Part shown: piece after piece, positions 1-5,693 of the stretch
How the letters are laid out: every line of letters starts with the position of its first letter
Numbering within the stretch: the first letter of the stretch is position 1
From: Methanosarcinales archaeon
GTDB lineage: Archaea; Halobacteriota; Syntropharchaeia; Alkanophagales; Methanospirareceae
Assembly: GCA_025464645.1 (NCBI GenBank)
Contig: JAODGF010000010.1
Location: 571 to 6,325 of the forward strand
Direction: 5' to 3'
Length of the DNA: 5,755 bases
Made by a program: the position numbers and the translations under genes
The notes under the pieces: model-generated
The model's database searches: none
Seen by the model: the letters and a program-made list of their open reading frames with translations, nothing else
Told to the model about the DNA's origin: nothing

Positions 1-540
1 CAGACCGACCTGCCTCTGATTTACGACCACCAAAAGGCAGGCACTGATATACCGCAAATGGGGGATAAATTCGCAGAGGTATGTTCAAAAGCTGGCGTCA
101 AAGCGGTTATCATCTTCCCCATGGCAGGTCCTGCTGCTGAGAAAGCGTTTATTGAAGCGCTATTCAAAAGAGGTATGGTTCCGTGGGTTGGTGGTGAGAT
201 GACACATGAGAAGTATCTGAGCGGAGAAGGGGGATTTATTCACGATGAGGCACCAAGAGAGATGTATAAAATAAGTGTGGAATGTGGTGTGGAGTACTTT
301 GTAGTCCCCGGCAACAAAATTGGTCTCATTCGTGAATACAGCACCCTAATATCGGAAACCGTGAGCGAGCCAAAGTTTTGTATGCCCGGGATTGGCTCTC
401 AGGGAGGTGAGATACGGAAAGCGTTTGACGCTGTAAGAGGTAAAGATGCTTATGCTATTATAGGATCTGGGATATACAAAAGCAAGGATATGGAAAGAGC
501 GGCGAGGAGATTTTGTGAAGAGGCGATGAGGTTCCTGTAA
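1..540 (+). CDS. Orotidine 5'-phosphate decarboxylase-family protein (5'-truncated)
   Basis: The frame is open from the first base, so the true start lies upstream; 179 residues are visible. The family (OMP decarboxylase/HUMPS, TIM barrel) normally makes UMP from orotidine monophosphate in pyrimidine synthesis, in the cytosol. Support: visible residues 8-18 read YDHQKAGTDIP, resembling the catalytic Asp/Lys/Asp strand that ends in DIP. Near the C-terminus PGIGSQGG (129-136) resembles the phosphate-binding GxGxQGG loop, and IIGSGIYKS (153-161) resembles the final phosphate loop. Oddities: the usual catalytic pattern is D-x-K-x-x-D, but here it is D-x-x-K-x-x-x-D, and the Arg usually found in the last loop (IVGR-IY) is Ser. 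It could therefore be a divergent PyrF or a paralogue with another substrate, so no symbol is given. It ends 20 bp from the convergent gene on the other strand. Confidence 0.75.
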   Translation, partial: QTDLPLIYDHQKAGTDIPQMGDKFAEVCSKAGVKAVIIFPMAGPAAEKAFIEALFKRGMVPWVGGEMTHEKYLSGEGGFIHDEAPREMYKISVECGVEYFVVPGNKIGLIREYSTLISETVSEPKFCMPGIGSQGGEIRKAFDAVRGKDAYAIIGSGIYKSKDMERAARRFCEEAMRFL

Positions 541-560
541 GCAATAGCAAAATGCGTGAA

Positions 561-923
561 TCATCTTCCACTGTCTGATGCCCTTCTCTGTATAGCATTC
601 TGCCATTTTCTGAGTTTGCTTAGTATTGACCTCGCTTCTATCATTGTAAACGGTATGCTGCGACTAAACACAGTCTCCCGGTATCTTTTCATCTCTGCGG
701 CAATATCCTTAAATCGTTCATCCCTGCTTAGAATCTCCTCCATTATTTGTAATATCTCCCTCATCTTTTCCGCCTTAGAAAGACCAGTTTCAATTAAAAA
801 AGCGATTGTATCTTCTAAATCTGAATCCAGTATGGTGTCCGATACGTATGTTATCTTGAGTTTCTTTCCCTTTATTGTAACATCATCCTCGTGAACCCAC
901 ACAAAGGGCGACTTTTGATGCAT
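561..923 (-). CDS. Small hypothetical protein, 120 aa
   Basis: I do not recognise a family. The protein is highly charged. An N-terminal part with likely beta character (FVWVHEDDVTIKGKKLKITYV, roughly residues 7-27) is followed by an almost wholly helical, Glu/Lys/Arg-rich region (about 35-115). There is no signal peptide, membrane segment or cysteine motif, so it is probably a soluble cytosolic protein. This strand is preferred over the overlapping plus-strand frame (556-894) because its composition is that of a normal soluble protein, while the other is Ser/Ile/Leu-rich like a shadow. The ATG at 923 has no Shine-Dalgarno, and an AT-rich TATA-like box lies about 25-35 bases upstream, fitting a leaderless or short-leader archaeal transcript. 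It is divergent from the radical SAM gene and convergent with the PyrF-like gene. Function unknown. Confidence 0.6.
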   Translation of the reverse strand: MHQKSPFVWVHEDDVTIKGKKLKITYVSDTILDSDLEDTIAFLIETGLSKAEKMREILQIMEEILSRDERFKDIAAEMKRYRETVFSRSIPFTMIEARSILSKLRKWQNAIQRRASDSGR

Positions 924-946
924 CTTTTGTCTGCCTGTCTACGATT

Positions 947-982
947 AAATTTATATATACCCTGAAGGTAAAATATATTATA
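947..982. promoter_or_regulatory. Divergent archaeal promoter region (TATA-like boxes)
   Basis: The 65-bp gap between two divergent starts (923 minus, 989 plus) holds an AT-rich box TTTATATATA at 950-959 and a second TATA-like stretch AAATATATTATA at 971-982. The first lies about 30-39 bases before the plus-strand ATG, which puts the expected transcription start a few bases ahead of that ATG. Either box, read on the other strand, could serve the minus-strand gene. Neither start has a clear ribosome-binding site, consistent with very short leaders. Positions are inferred from typical archaeal TATA-to-start spacing. Confidence 0.55.
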
Positions 983-988
983 GTCAAA

Positions 989-1963
989 ATGGGCAAAAGA
1001 GGCATCCAATATTTCACCCTCTCGGAGATAGAACCACGCATCTGGTTCATGCTCACCGGCTGTGACTTCCGCTGTAAAGGCTGTTTCAGACCTGCACGAG
1101 ACGGCGGAGGGATTTTGCTCAGCTCTGAGGAGACACTGAGGCGTGCAGAGCAGGCATGTCTCAAATACTATGGTAAGATACCTACCAAGGCGATGATTAC
1201 CGGTGGAGAACCAGCCCTCGACAGGGAATATCTTCTTGCACTCGTTGAGGGATTAAAGGAGAAAGGATTTGAAGAAATTGTTTTGATGTCCAACGGTTAT
1301 GAGATAGGCAGAGAAGAGAACTATGCTTCTGATTTAGTAGAAGCGGGTTTAACCGAGGCACATATAGACATCAAGGCTTTCTCTGAAGACATACATAAAT
1401 GGTACACGGGTAAGTCAAATAAACCGGTATTAAATGCCGTGAGAATGTTAAACGACACCGGTATAGAATTGCTTATCCAAACGGTTTACATGCCTGGTAT
1501 TGTGGACGTTGAGGAGATAGAACAAATCGCAATTTTTCTCTCCTCGTTAAATCGCAACATAAAATACCGTATAAACCCGTTTGCACCAGCCTTTGCGTTT
1601 GAAGAGGTGAGCAGGCGCCCGAGCATAGAAGAAATGGAACATGCCTACGAACTCGCCTCCATGCACCTCCCTAATGCCATAATAAGCAGGAGTTGTTATC
1701 GCGAATATCCTACACCGCCACCACAGGAGACATGGATAACTGTTTATCCTGACCTCACCTTTAAGAGAAGAAGCATGAAAGACCAGGAAGACGACAGAAT
1801 CTCATGGCTTTCTCGCTCAAAATCGAAACCCAGAGAGGAAATACTTCACGAGCTGACATTTAAACGTGACGATTCTGAATACCGTCAGAAGCTGGAGCAA
1901 GTGACAAGAAGCTTTTATCCCCCCTCCTCAAATCCGGGCAGCAATAAGAAAACACGAGGTTAA
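989..1963 (+). CDS. Radical SAM protein, PflA-like
   Basis: A 324-residue cytosolic iron-sulfur enzyme. The cluster motif is CX3CX2C with Cys25, Cys29 and Cys32 (TGCDFRCKGCFRP), the hallmark that binds the [4Fe-4S] cluster for reductive cleavage of S-adenosylmethionine. ITGGEP at 70-75 is the GGE motif contacting SAM, and later strands such as HIDIKAFSED and the following YTGKSNKPVLNAV resemble the pyruvate-formate-lyase-activating-enzyme branch. No second cluster motif is visible in the C-terminal part, which is charged and ends in a low-complexity Ser/Pro/Asn/Lys tail. The substrate cannot be told: it may activate a glycyl-radical enzyme or modify a peptide or RNA. The ATG at 989 lacks a Shine-Dalgarno but sits properly behind the TATA box at 950-959. 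The Clp1-like kinase gene follows after 21 bp, so the two are probably co-transcribed. Confidence 0.85.
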   Translation: MGKRGIQYFTLSEIEPRIWFMLTGCDFRCKGCFRPARDGGGILLSSEETLRRAEQACLKYYGKIPTKAMITGGEPALDREYLLALVEGLKEKGFEEIVLMSNGYEIGREENYASDLVEAGLTEAHIDIKAFSEDIHKWYTGKSNKPVLNAVRMLNDTGIELLIQTVYMPGIVDVEEIEQIAIFLSSLNRNIKYRINPFAPAFAFEEVSRRPSIEEMEHAYELASMHLPNAIISRSCYREYPTPPPQETWITVYPDLTFKRRSMKDQEDDRISWLSRSKSKPREEILHELTFKRDDSEYRQKLEQVTRSFYPPSSNPGSNKKTRG

Positions 1964-1984
1964 ACAAAATTTTTCATTGTACCT

Positions 1985-2890
1985 ATGGACCTGAGTGCCG
2001 TTGAAGAAGAAGCGAGGGAAGAGATAAGAGAAGGGCAAAAGCCGATAACCCTGTTCATGCTTGGCAGCGTGGATGTGGGAAAGACTTACACTGTTTCTTC
2101 TATTGCAACCAGGTTATATGAAAAAGGTCTAAAAGTGGCTGTTGTGGATGCCGATGTGGGTCAAAGTGATATAGGACCTCCGTGCTGCATAGGCATGGGT
2201 ATTCTGGAAAAAGGGATACAAAGGCTATCAGAAGTGCCGCTTCGCAGCCTCTTTTTCGTTGGAAACACTTCGCCCTTTGGATGTATGCGTGAATGCGTGC
2301 GAGGGGCAGTAGCGGCGGTAAAAAAGGCGAAAGAGCTAAATACTGACGTTATTATTGTGGACTCCACAGGATGGATAGAAGGAGAAGAAGCAAAGAGGTT
2401 TAAATTGCTTGAAGTGAAAGAGCTCAATCCTTCTTTTGTTATTGCGATAGAGCGCGAGGATGAACTGGAGCATATCTTGCTGCATCTAACGAACAAAAAA
2501 ATAATTAAGCTACGGATGTCACGAGAAGCGAGGAGCAGGACGAGGGAAGAGAGAAAAGCACTGCGTGAAGAATCGTATACTAAATATTTCAGAGCTGGAA
2601 AGGAGATAGTTTTTGACCTTTCTCTTTTAGAGTGGATTCCAGAAGAAGGCACATTATTGGGACTTTATAGCAAAAGCGAGGATGAGAAAGAGCTCGTAGG
2701 ACTTGGAATATTGAAGAAGTTGGATTATGAGCGAGGCAAGGCGGTAGTATTTACGCCGGTGAATAGTGATTCAGGTGATGACGCAAATATCAAGAGGATA
2801 AAACCGGGTCGTGTGAAGCTAATAATGGCAAAAGGAGGATTTAAAGAGGTGGCTATTTATAACCACAAGATTTCACGAGAAAAAGGTTGA
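1985..2890 (+). CDS. Clp1/Grc3-family polynucleotide 5'-hydroxyl kinase
   Basis: A 301-residue P-loop protein predicted to transfer phosphate from ATP to the 5'-hydroxyl of RNA (or DNA), as archaeal Clp1 homologues do. Walker A is GSVDVGKT (27-34), matching the G-x-x-DVGK pattern typical of this family. VDADVGQSDIGPP (54-66) is the Walker B-like DxDxGQ segment. VDSTGWIEG (around 125-133) matches the family's T-x-G-W-x-x-G clasp region. An Arg/Glu-rich stretch, SRTREERKALREE, followed by YF at about 183-200, resembles the lid seen in archaeal members. The C-terminal 100 residues form a small beta-rich domain. It is somewhat shorter than the roughly 360-residue archaeal relatives I recall, mostly at the C-terminus. 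Known roles of the family are in tRNA and rRNA processing and RNA repair; which one applies here is not shown. Likely operon partner of the radical SAM gene. Confidence 0.85.
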   Translation: MDLSAVEEEAREEIREGQKPITLFMLGSVDVGKTYTVSSIATRLYEKGLKVAVVDADVGQSDIGPPCCIGMGILEKGIQRLSEVPLRSLFFVGNTSPFGCMRECVRGAVAAVKKAKELNTDVIIVDSTGWIEGEEAKRFKLLEVKELNPSFVIAIEREDELEHILLHLTNKKIIKLRMSREARSRTREERKALREESYTKYFRAGKEIVFDLSLLEWIPEEGTLLGLYSKSEDEKELVGLGILKKLDYERGKAVVFTPVNSDSGDDANIKRIKPGRVKLIMAKGGFKEVAIYNHKISREKG

Positions 2891-2895
2891 AGATT

Positions 2896-2948
2896 CCTGG
2901 TTCATGTACATCACCTTCTTATAGTTCTATATTCTATCATGAACCAGG
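2896..2948 (+). repeat. Perfect 11-bp inverted repeat after the kinase gene
   Basis: CCTGGTTCATG at 2896-2906 is the exact reverse complement of CATGAACCAGG at 2938-2948, with 31 bases between. It starts five bases after the kinase stop codon. No T-run follows it, so it is not a standard terminator. It may be a 3'-UTR stem-loop or a protein-binding site. Confidence 0.6.
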
Positions 2949-3001
2949 TGTCATATGAAAATATCGCGGTTATGCTAAATTCTTTATGGAAGCGGAGCCT
3001 G

Positions 3002-3048
3002 CATCTCAAAAATGACTACATGAAAAACACCTCCTTTTTTCTGAGATG
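3002..3048 (+). terminator. Stem-loop with a T6 run, possible transcription end
   Basis: CATCTCA (3002-3008) pairs with TGAGATG (3042-3048). The stem continues as A4 (3009-3012) against T4 (3037-3040) if C3041 is bulged out, giving about 11 pairs and a 24-base loop. The T6 tract at 3035-3040 on the plus strand could act as an archaeal oligo-T terminator for the upstream operon. Because the T-run lies inside the stem rather than after it, the terminator call is tentative. Confidence 0.35.
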
Positions 3049-3064
3049 AGATACCGAAAAAAAT

Positions 3065-3079
3065 CGAAAAGCTTATATG
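3065..3079 (+). promoter_or_regulatory. TATA/BRE promoter for the secreted-protein genes
   Basis: CGAAAA (3065-3070) followed by GCTTATATG (3071-3079) has the look of an archaeal BRE plus TATA box. A transcription start would be expected near 3100-3105, leaving a leader of about 190 nt before the first ribosome-bound ATG at 3294. No gene lies between it and 3294. Confidence 0.55.
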
Positions 3080-3147
3080 TTCACTGTTCAGATAAAAAAG
3101 TAAAGTCGCTGAATCCGGTATAGGTGCGAGCTTTTTACTTCAGGCTC

Positions 3148-3161
3148 CGTACTTAAGTACG
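3148..3161. repeat. 14-bp perfect palindrome (possible operator or leader hairpin)
   Basis: CGTACTTAAGTACG is fully self-complementary with no spacer. It lies about 70 bases downstream of the predicted TATA box, inside the leader. A loop-free palindrome is more typical of a dimeric regulator site on DNA than of an RNA hairpin. A role is inferred only. Confidence 0.5.
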
Positions 3162-3183
3162 AGGTATGTGACTGCTTTATATC

Positions 3184-3233
3184 CTCAAACTCGCTTGTCT
3201 ATTCATATTCTTATACATGCAAGCGAGTTTGAG
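3184..3233 (+). promoter_or_regulatory. 14-bp perfect stem-loop in the leader
   Basis: CTCAAACTCGCTTG (3184-3197) and CAAGCGAGTTTGAG (3220-3233) are exact reverse complements around a 22-base AT-rich loop. It is the strongest stem in the intergenic region and would form in the long 5' leader of the 3294-5505 transcript. It might be a regulatory leader element or the residue of a small mobile element. Confidence 0.6.
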
Positions 3234-3245
3234 TCGAAAGGGATG

Positions 3246-3265
3246 CCCCGCAATTTATTGCGGGG
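3246..3265 (+). repeat. GC-rich tetraloop hairpin ahead of the 60-aa frame
   Basis: CCCCGCAA (3246-3253) pairs with TTGCGGGG (3258-3265) around TTTA. It ends 15 bases before the GGAG ribosome site at 3281-3284. The 10-mer AAAGGGATGC at 3237-3246 runs into this hairpin and recurs exactly at 5457-5466, again leading into a hairpin with a similar TATT-containing apex. This suggests a shared mobile-element end or repeat family. Confidence 0.6.
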
Positions 3266-3293
3266 TGAATACTTTAAAAAGGAGATGAGAGAG

Positions 3294-3476
3294 ATGAAGG
3301 AAAGAACAATAGCCTATTTAATAGCCTTACTCAGTTTCGTGAAGACATGGGAGAACAGCTATAAAATAACCCTCGAGCCGGGTGAATATCATTGGGTCAT
3401 CGATGCTTACGACGCCAACGACGAGAGGATCGGCAAGGGCGAGGGGCTTCCCCGCTTTACCGTAGAAGGGCAATAA
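3294..3476 (+). pseudogene. Short frame: signal-peptide start joined to a secreted-domain tail
   Basis: A 60-residue frame starts at the ATG at 3294, chosen because GGAG at 3281-3284 sits nine bases upstream; an in-frame ATG at 3285 is too close to that site. Residues 1-15 (MKERTIAYLIALLSF) look like the beginning of a signal peptide. From about residue 16 the character changes abruptly to a hydrophilic beta-type segment, including LEPGEYHWVIDAYDAN, ending in FTVEGQ. That resembles the last strands of an Ig/PKD/carboxypeptidase-regulatory-like extracellular domain. The signal peptide lacks the rest of its hydrophobic core and a cleavage site. I infer an internal deletion of a larger secreted-protein gene. 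It could instead be a genuine small protein, since translation signals are intact. The next gene starts 13 bases after its stop and is probably co-transcribed. Confidence 0.5.
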
Positions 3477-3489
3477 GAGGTGAATAAAA

Positions 3490-5505
3490 ATGAGACATAT
3501 AAGGGAAAAAATAAGTTTGGGAAACAAGGAGAGAAAGACCACGAATAAGTTTATGTTCGTTTTGGTTCTTCTTTTGTTATTATCCGTGGGAATCGCTTTT
3601 ATCGGAATAACGTCTGCTAAAACAATTCATGTGCCAGATGATTATCCTACGATACAACAGGCAGTAGATAATGCCACGGATGGGGATACGATTATCGTGC
3701 ACAGCGGAACTTATTATGAAAATGTAATGATAGGTCAATCACTAACGGTTATTGGAGAGGGGGCAATTATCGATGCCGGCGGAGAATTCCAGTGTTTGAG
3801 TATGTGCTCAGTTACCTCGGGAAGCATTAGTGGATTTACGGTGCAAAATGGGGCAATAGGTATTGATCTATCCCACGCCAGCAGCGTCAACGTAGAAGCC
3901 AACACGGCATTGAACAACAAGGTAGGCTTTCATCTATGGGATTCTAACAATAACAACGTAAAAAATAATATTGCACACGAGAACGAATATAGCGGTATAT
4001 CGATACATGGCGGATATGGGTATGGAGGCAGCAGTCACAATACAATAACCAACAATGCACTCTCAAATAACGGTGCGGGTGTTGACATAGAGACATCCAG
4101 CAATTATAACGAAATAACTAACAATATTATCATGAGTAACAAATATGAAGGTATCTACATACATGATTCTTGTGACAGTAGTACAATAACCGATAATAAA
4201 GTCTTAAATAACGATGTGGGCATCTACATAGAAGGCTCGGGGAATAATCTGATTCACCACAACAATCTCATAAACAACTCTCAAAATGCTTATGATGACC
4301 CGGGTAATAATTTTTGGGACAACGGTTATCCATCTGGTGGCAATTATTGGAGCGATTACGAGGGGGAAGACAAGAAAAGCGGACCAAATCAAGATAAAGA
4401 AGGCAGTGATGGGATCGGCGACACTCCATACTACATCCCGGATGGTGCAGGTGCAAAGGATAATTATCCATTGATACAACCCCCTGGAGAACAACCCCAT
4501 AATTTTGTAATACTAAAAGAGTTTGATTCTCCAGGCGATGAACCAACAGGATTAACGTGGGATGGCAGCTATCTGTGGAATGCTGATTGGGGTACAGATA
4601 AAATCTACAAGATCCGTCCTGATACAGGGGAAGTAATTAATGAAATTTCTTCGCCGGGTACAGTTCCATTTGGATTGGCTTGGGACGGCAATTACCTATG
4701 GAATGCTGATTTTTATTCGGGTAAAATCTATAAGATCAACTCAAATACCGGAGAAGTAATAAGAGTGATAGACTCTCCAGGAGCTGCGTTTTCAACTGGA
4801 TTAGCCTGGGATGGTAATTATTTGTGGAGTGTTAGTCATCAAACATATAAAATATATAAGATTGAACCGGAGACCGGAGAAGTAATAAAAGAGTTTAATT
4901 TTCCTGGTGACTCTCCAACTGGCTTAGCATGGGATGGTAATTATCTTTGGAGTGCTAATAGCTACATGTGGGTTGGTACAACAGCTGAAATTTATAAGAT
5001 AGATCCTGATACTGGGGAAATAAAAGAAGGATTTAACGCTCCTTGTGACTATATAGCTGGATTGGCATGGGATGGTGATTACCTGTGGAATGTTGATAGG
5101 CATCCAAAAATCTTTAAGTTGGGACAACCTCCAATTGCATCCTTTACATATTCACCAGCGAAACCTGTTGTCAATGAAATGATAACATTTGATGCATCAA
5201 ATTCAACTGATGCAGACGGAAACATCACGAAATACAAATGGGCATTTGGAGACGGGAACGTCACAAACACAACAGAGAAGATAATAACATACTCTTACGC
5301 TTCGGTAGGAAATTATACGGTAATTCTAACGGTAATAGATGATGATGGTGCAATAAATTCGACATCACAGCTAGTAATAGTTCATTCACTAACAGCAATC
5401 TTCGACACCGGCGCTGGTACCTATCCAAGCATCTCCGACATACACAGCGGAACAATAAAGGGATGCTCCCGAATCTATTCGGATGTGGAGCGGCTGATGC
5501 CATGA
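3490..5505 (+). CDS. Secreted NosD-like beta-helix / propeller / PKD surface protein, 3' end disrupted
   Basis: The 671-codon frame starts at ATG 3490, behind GAGGTG at 3477-3482. Residues 20-43 form a hydrophobic signal segment, likely cut after TSA. Residues 44-335 begin with IHVPDDYPTIQQAVDNA and continue as Asn-rich parallel beta-helix repeats (about 110-270), closing with the GGNYWSDYEG...GIGDTPY...DNYPLI pattern typical of NosD-like archaeal proteins. Residues 340-545 contain five propeller-type repeats built on GL-WDG-YLW followed by KIYKI-P-TGEVI. A PKD domain spans about 548-632, including WAFGDG and a Y-Y-V-LTV-DDDG tail. Residues 634-657 (AIFDTGAGTYPSISDIHSGTI) start another domain I recall from archaeal surface proteins, but it ends at K657. 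The last 14 codons are encoded by hairpin DNA assigned here to a mobile element. A cell-surface adhesion or carbohydrate-contact role is inferred. Confidence 0.85.
   Translation: MRHIREKISLGNKERKTTNKFMFVLVLLLLLSVGIAFIGITSAKTIHVPDDYPTIQQAVDNATDGDTIIVHSGTYYENVMIGQSLTVIGEGAIIDAGGEFQCLSMCSVTSGSISGFTVQNGAIGIDLSHASSVNVEANTALNNKVGFHLWDSNNNNVKNNIAHENEYSGISIHGGYGYGGSSHNTITNNALSNNGAGVDIETSSNYNEITNNIIMSNKYEGIYIHDSCDSSTITDNKVLNNDVGIYIEGSGNNLIHHNNLINNSQNAYDDPGNNFWDNGYPSGGNYWSDYEGEDKKSGPNQDKEGSDGIGDTPYYIPDGAGAKDNYPLIQPPGEQPHNFVILKEFDSPGDEPTGLTWDGSYLWNADWGTDKIYKIRPDTGEVINEISSPGTVPFGLAWDGNYLWNADFYSGKIYKINSNTGEVIRVIDSPGAAFSTGLAWDGNYLWSVSHQTYKIYKIEPETGEVIKEFNFPGDSPTGLAWDGNYLWSANSYMWVGTTAEIYKIDPDTGEIKEGFNAPCDYIAGLAWDGDYLWNVDRHPKIFKLGQPPIASFTYSPAKPVVNEMITFDASNSTDADGNITKYKWAFGDGNVTNTTEKIITYSYASVGNYTVILTVIDDDGAINSTSQLVIVHSLTAIFDTGAGTYPSISDIHSGTIKGCSRIYSDVERLMP
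4549..5097 (+). repeat. Five in-gene propeller repeats
   Basis: The GL-WDG-YLW unit recurs at protein residues 354, 395, 438, 478 and 524, spaced 40-46 residues, each followed (the last in shortened form, KIFKL) by an IYKI-type strand. The DNA copies have diverged at many wobble positions, so these are old protein-domain repeats rather than a recent tandem duplication. Five blades visible here would be fewer than in most closed propellers, so one or more blades may be degenerate. Confidence 0.8.
5465..5491 (+). repeat. Imperfect hairpin at the presumed element end
   Basis: GCTCC (5465-5469) pairs with GGAGC (5487-5491), and inside it CGAA (5470-5473) pairs with TTCG (5478-5481) around TCTA, leaving 5482-5486 unpaired on one side. 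It follows directly after the repeated 10-mer AAAGGGATGC (5457-5466) and encodes the aberrant last residues of the surface protein. Subterminal hairpins of this size are common at IS ends. Confidence 0.5.
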
Positions 5506-5516
5506 AAAATGTACTT

Positions 5517-5547
5517 CCCCTTTTGACCTTTTTGATTAAACTTTTTC
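5517..5547 (+). terminator. Pyrimidine/T-rich tract, possible terminator
   Basis: Three T-runs (TTTT 5521-5524, TTTTT 5529-5533 and TTTTT 5542-5546) follow the surface-protein stop within 45 bases. Archaeal RNA polymerase can terminate on oligo-T alone, so transcripts reading out of the broken gene may end here. GATTAAAC at 5534-5541 is also a weak TATA-like match, 25-30 bases before the structured RNA, and could start it. Confidence 0.3.
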
Positions 5548-5564
5548 TTACAGTTTGAGTGCTT

Positions 5565-5693
5565 TGTTGGGTCGGAGGGCCGTTAAGCCCCATGTCGCGA
5601 GAGACCCAGAGGTTGATTGGCTACCCTATTTACGACCCGGCATAGTGGGCTACGAGCCAGGATAGGTGGATGTCGAACATCCCCGACCCAACA
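5565..5693 (+). ncRNA. Structured RNA candidate, possible bridge RNA of the element
   Basis: TGTTGGGTCGG (5565-5575) and CCGACCCAACA (5683-5693) form a perfect 11-bp closing helix. Inside are GGGC/GCCC (5577-5580 with 5587-5590, six-base loop), TGGCT/AGCCA (5618-5622 with 5655-5659) continuing as CCCTAT with ATA and GGG (5624-5629 with 5642-5649, small bulge) around a 12-base loop, and GGATGT/ACATCC (5668-5673 with 5677-5682) abutting the closing helix. The segment is clearly more GC-rich than its surroundings and has no good reading frame. It ends 23 bases before the next ATG. IS110-family left ends encode a bridge RNA in this place, which fits if the downstream gene is an IS110 recombinase. 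It could instead be a cis-acting leader controlling that gene. Folding was judged by eye. Confidence 0.5.

Noticed and set aside
556..894. Plus-strand 112-codon frame (GTG start) opposite the small minus-strand gene
   Set aside because: Its Ser/Ile/Leu-rich composition is that of a shadow; the minus-strand frame has a normal charged composition and a plausible promoter.
883..1164. Minus-strand 93-codon frame over the divergent promoter
   Set aside because: It overlaps the radical SAM cluster-motif region and the promoter and has no recognisable protein character.
2161..2652. Minus-strand 163-codon frame inside the kinase gene
   Set aside because: It lies wholly within a gene with clear P-loop motifs and is Ser/Phe-rich antisense of Glu/Lys codons.
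3168..3293. GTG-started N-terminal extension of the 60-aa frame
   Set aside because: It would run through the 14-bp stem-loop and the GC-rich hairpin, has no ribosome site, and the ATG at 3294 has GGAG at the right distance.
4549..5097. CRISPR-like regular repeats
   Set aside because: The period is about 125 bases, copies are diverged and in frame, and they encode protein propeller units.
5261..5593. Minus-strand 110-codon frame across the PKD end and the insertion junction
   Set aside because: It spans both gene and element DNA, is low-complexity (His/Leu/Arg-rich) and has no family resemblance.
5566..5692. 5S rRNA or tRNA
   Set aside because: GTTAAGCCCC recalls a 5S rRNA stretch, but the remaining conserved 5S segments are missing and no cloverleaf or T-loop can be drawn.
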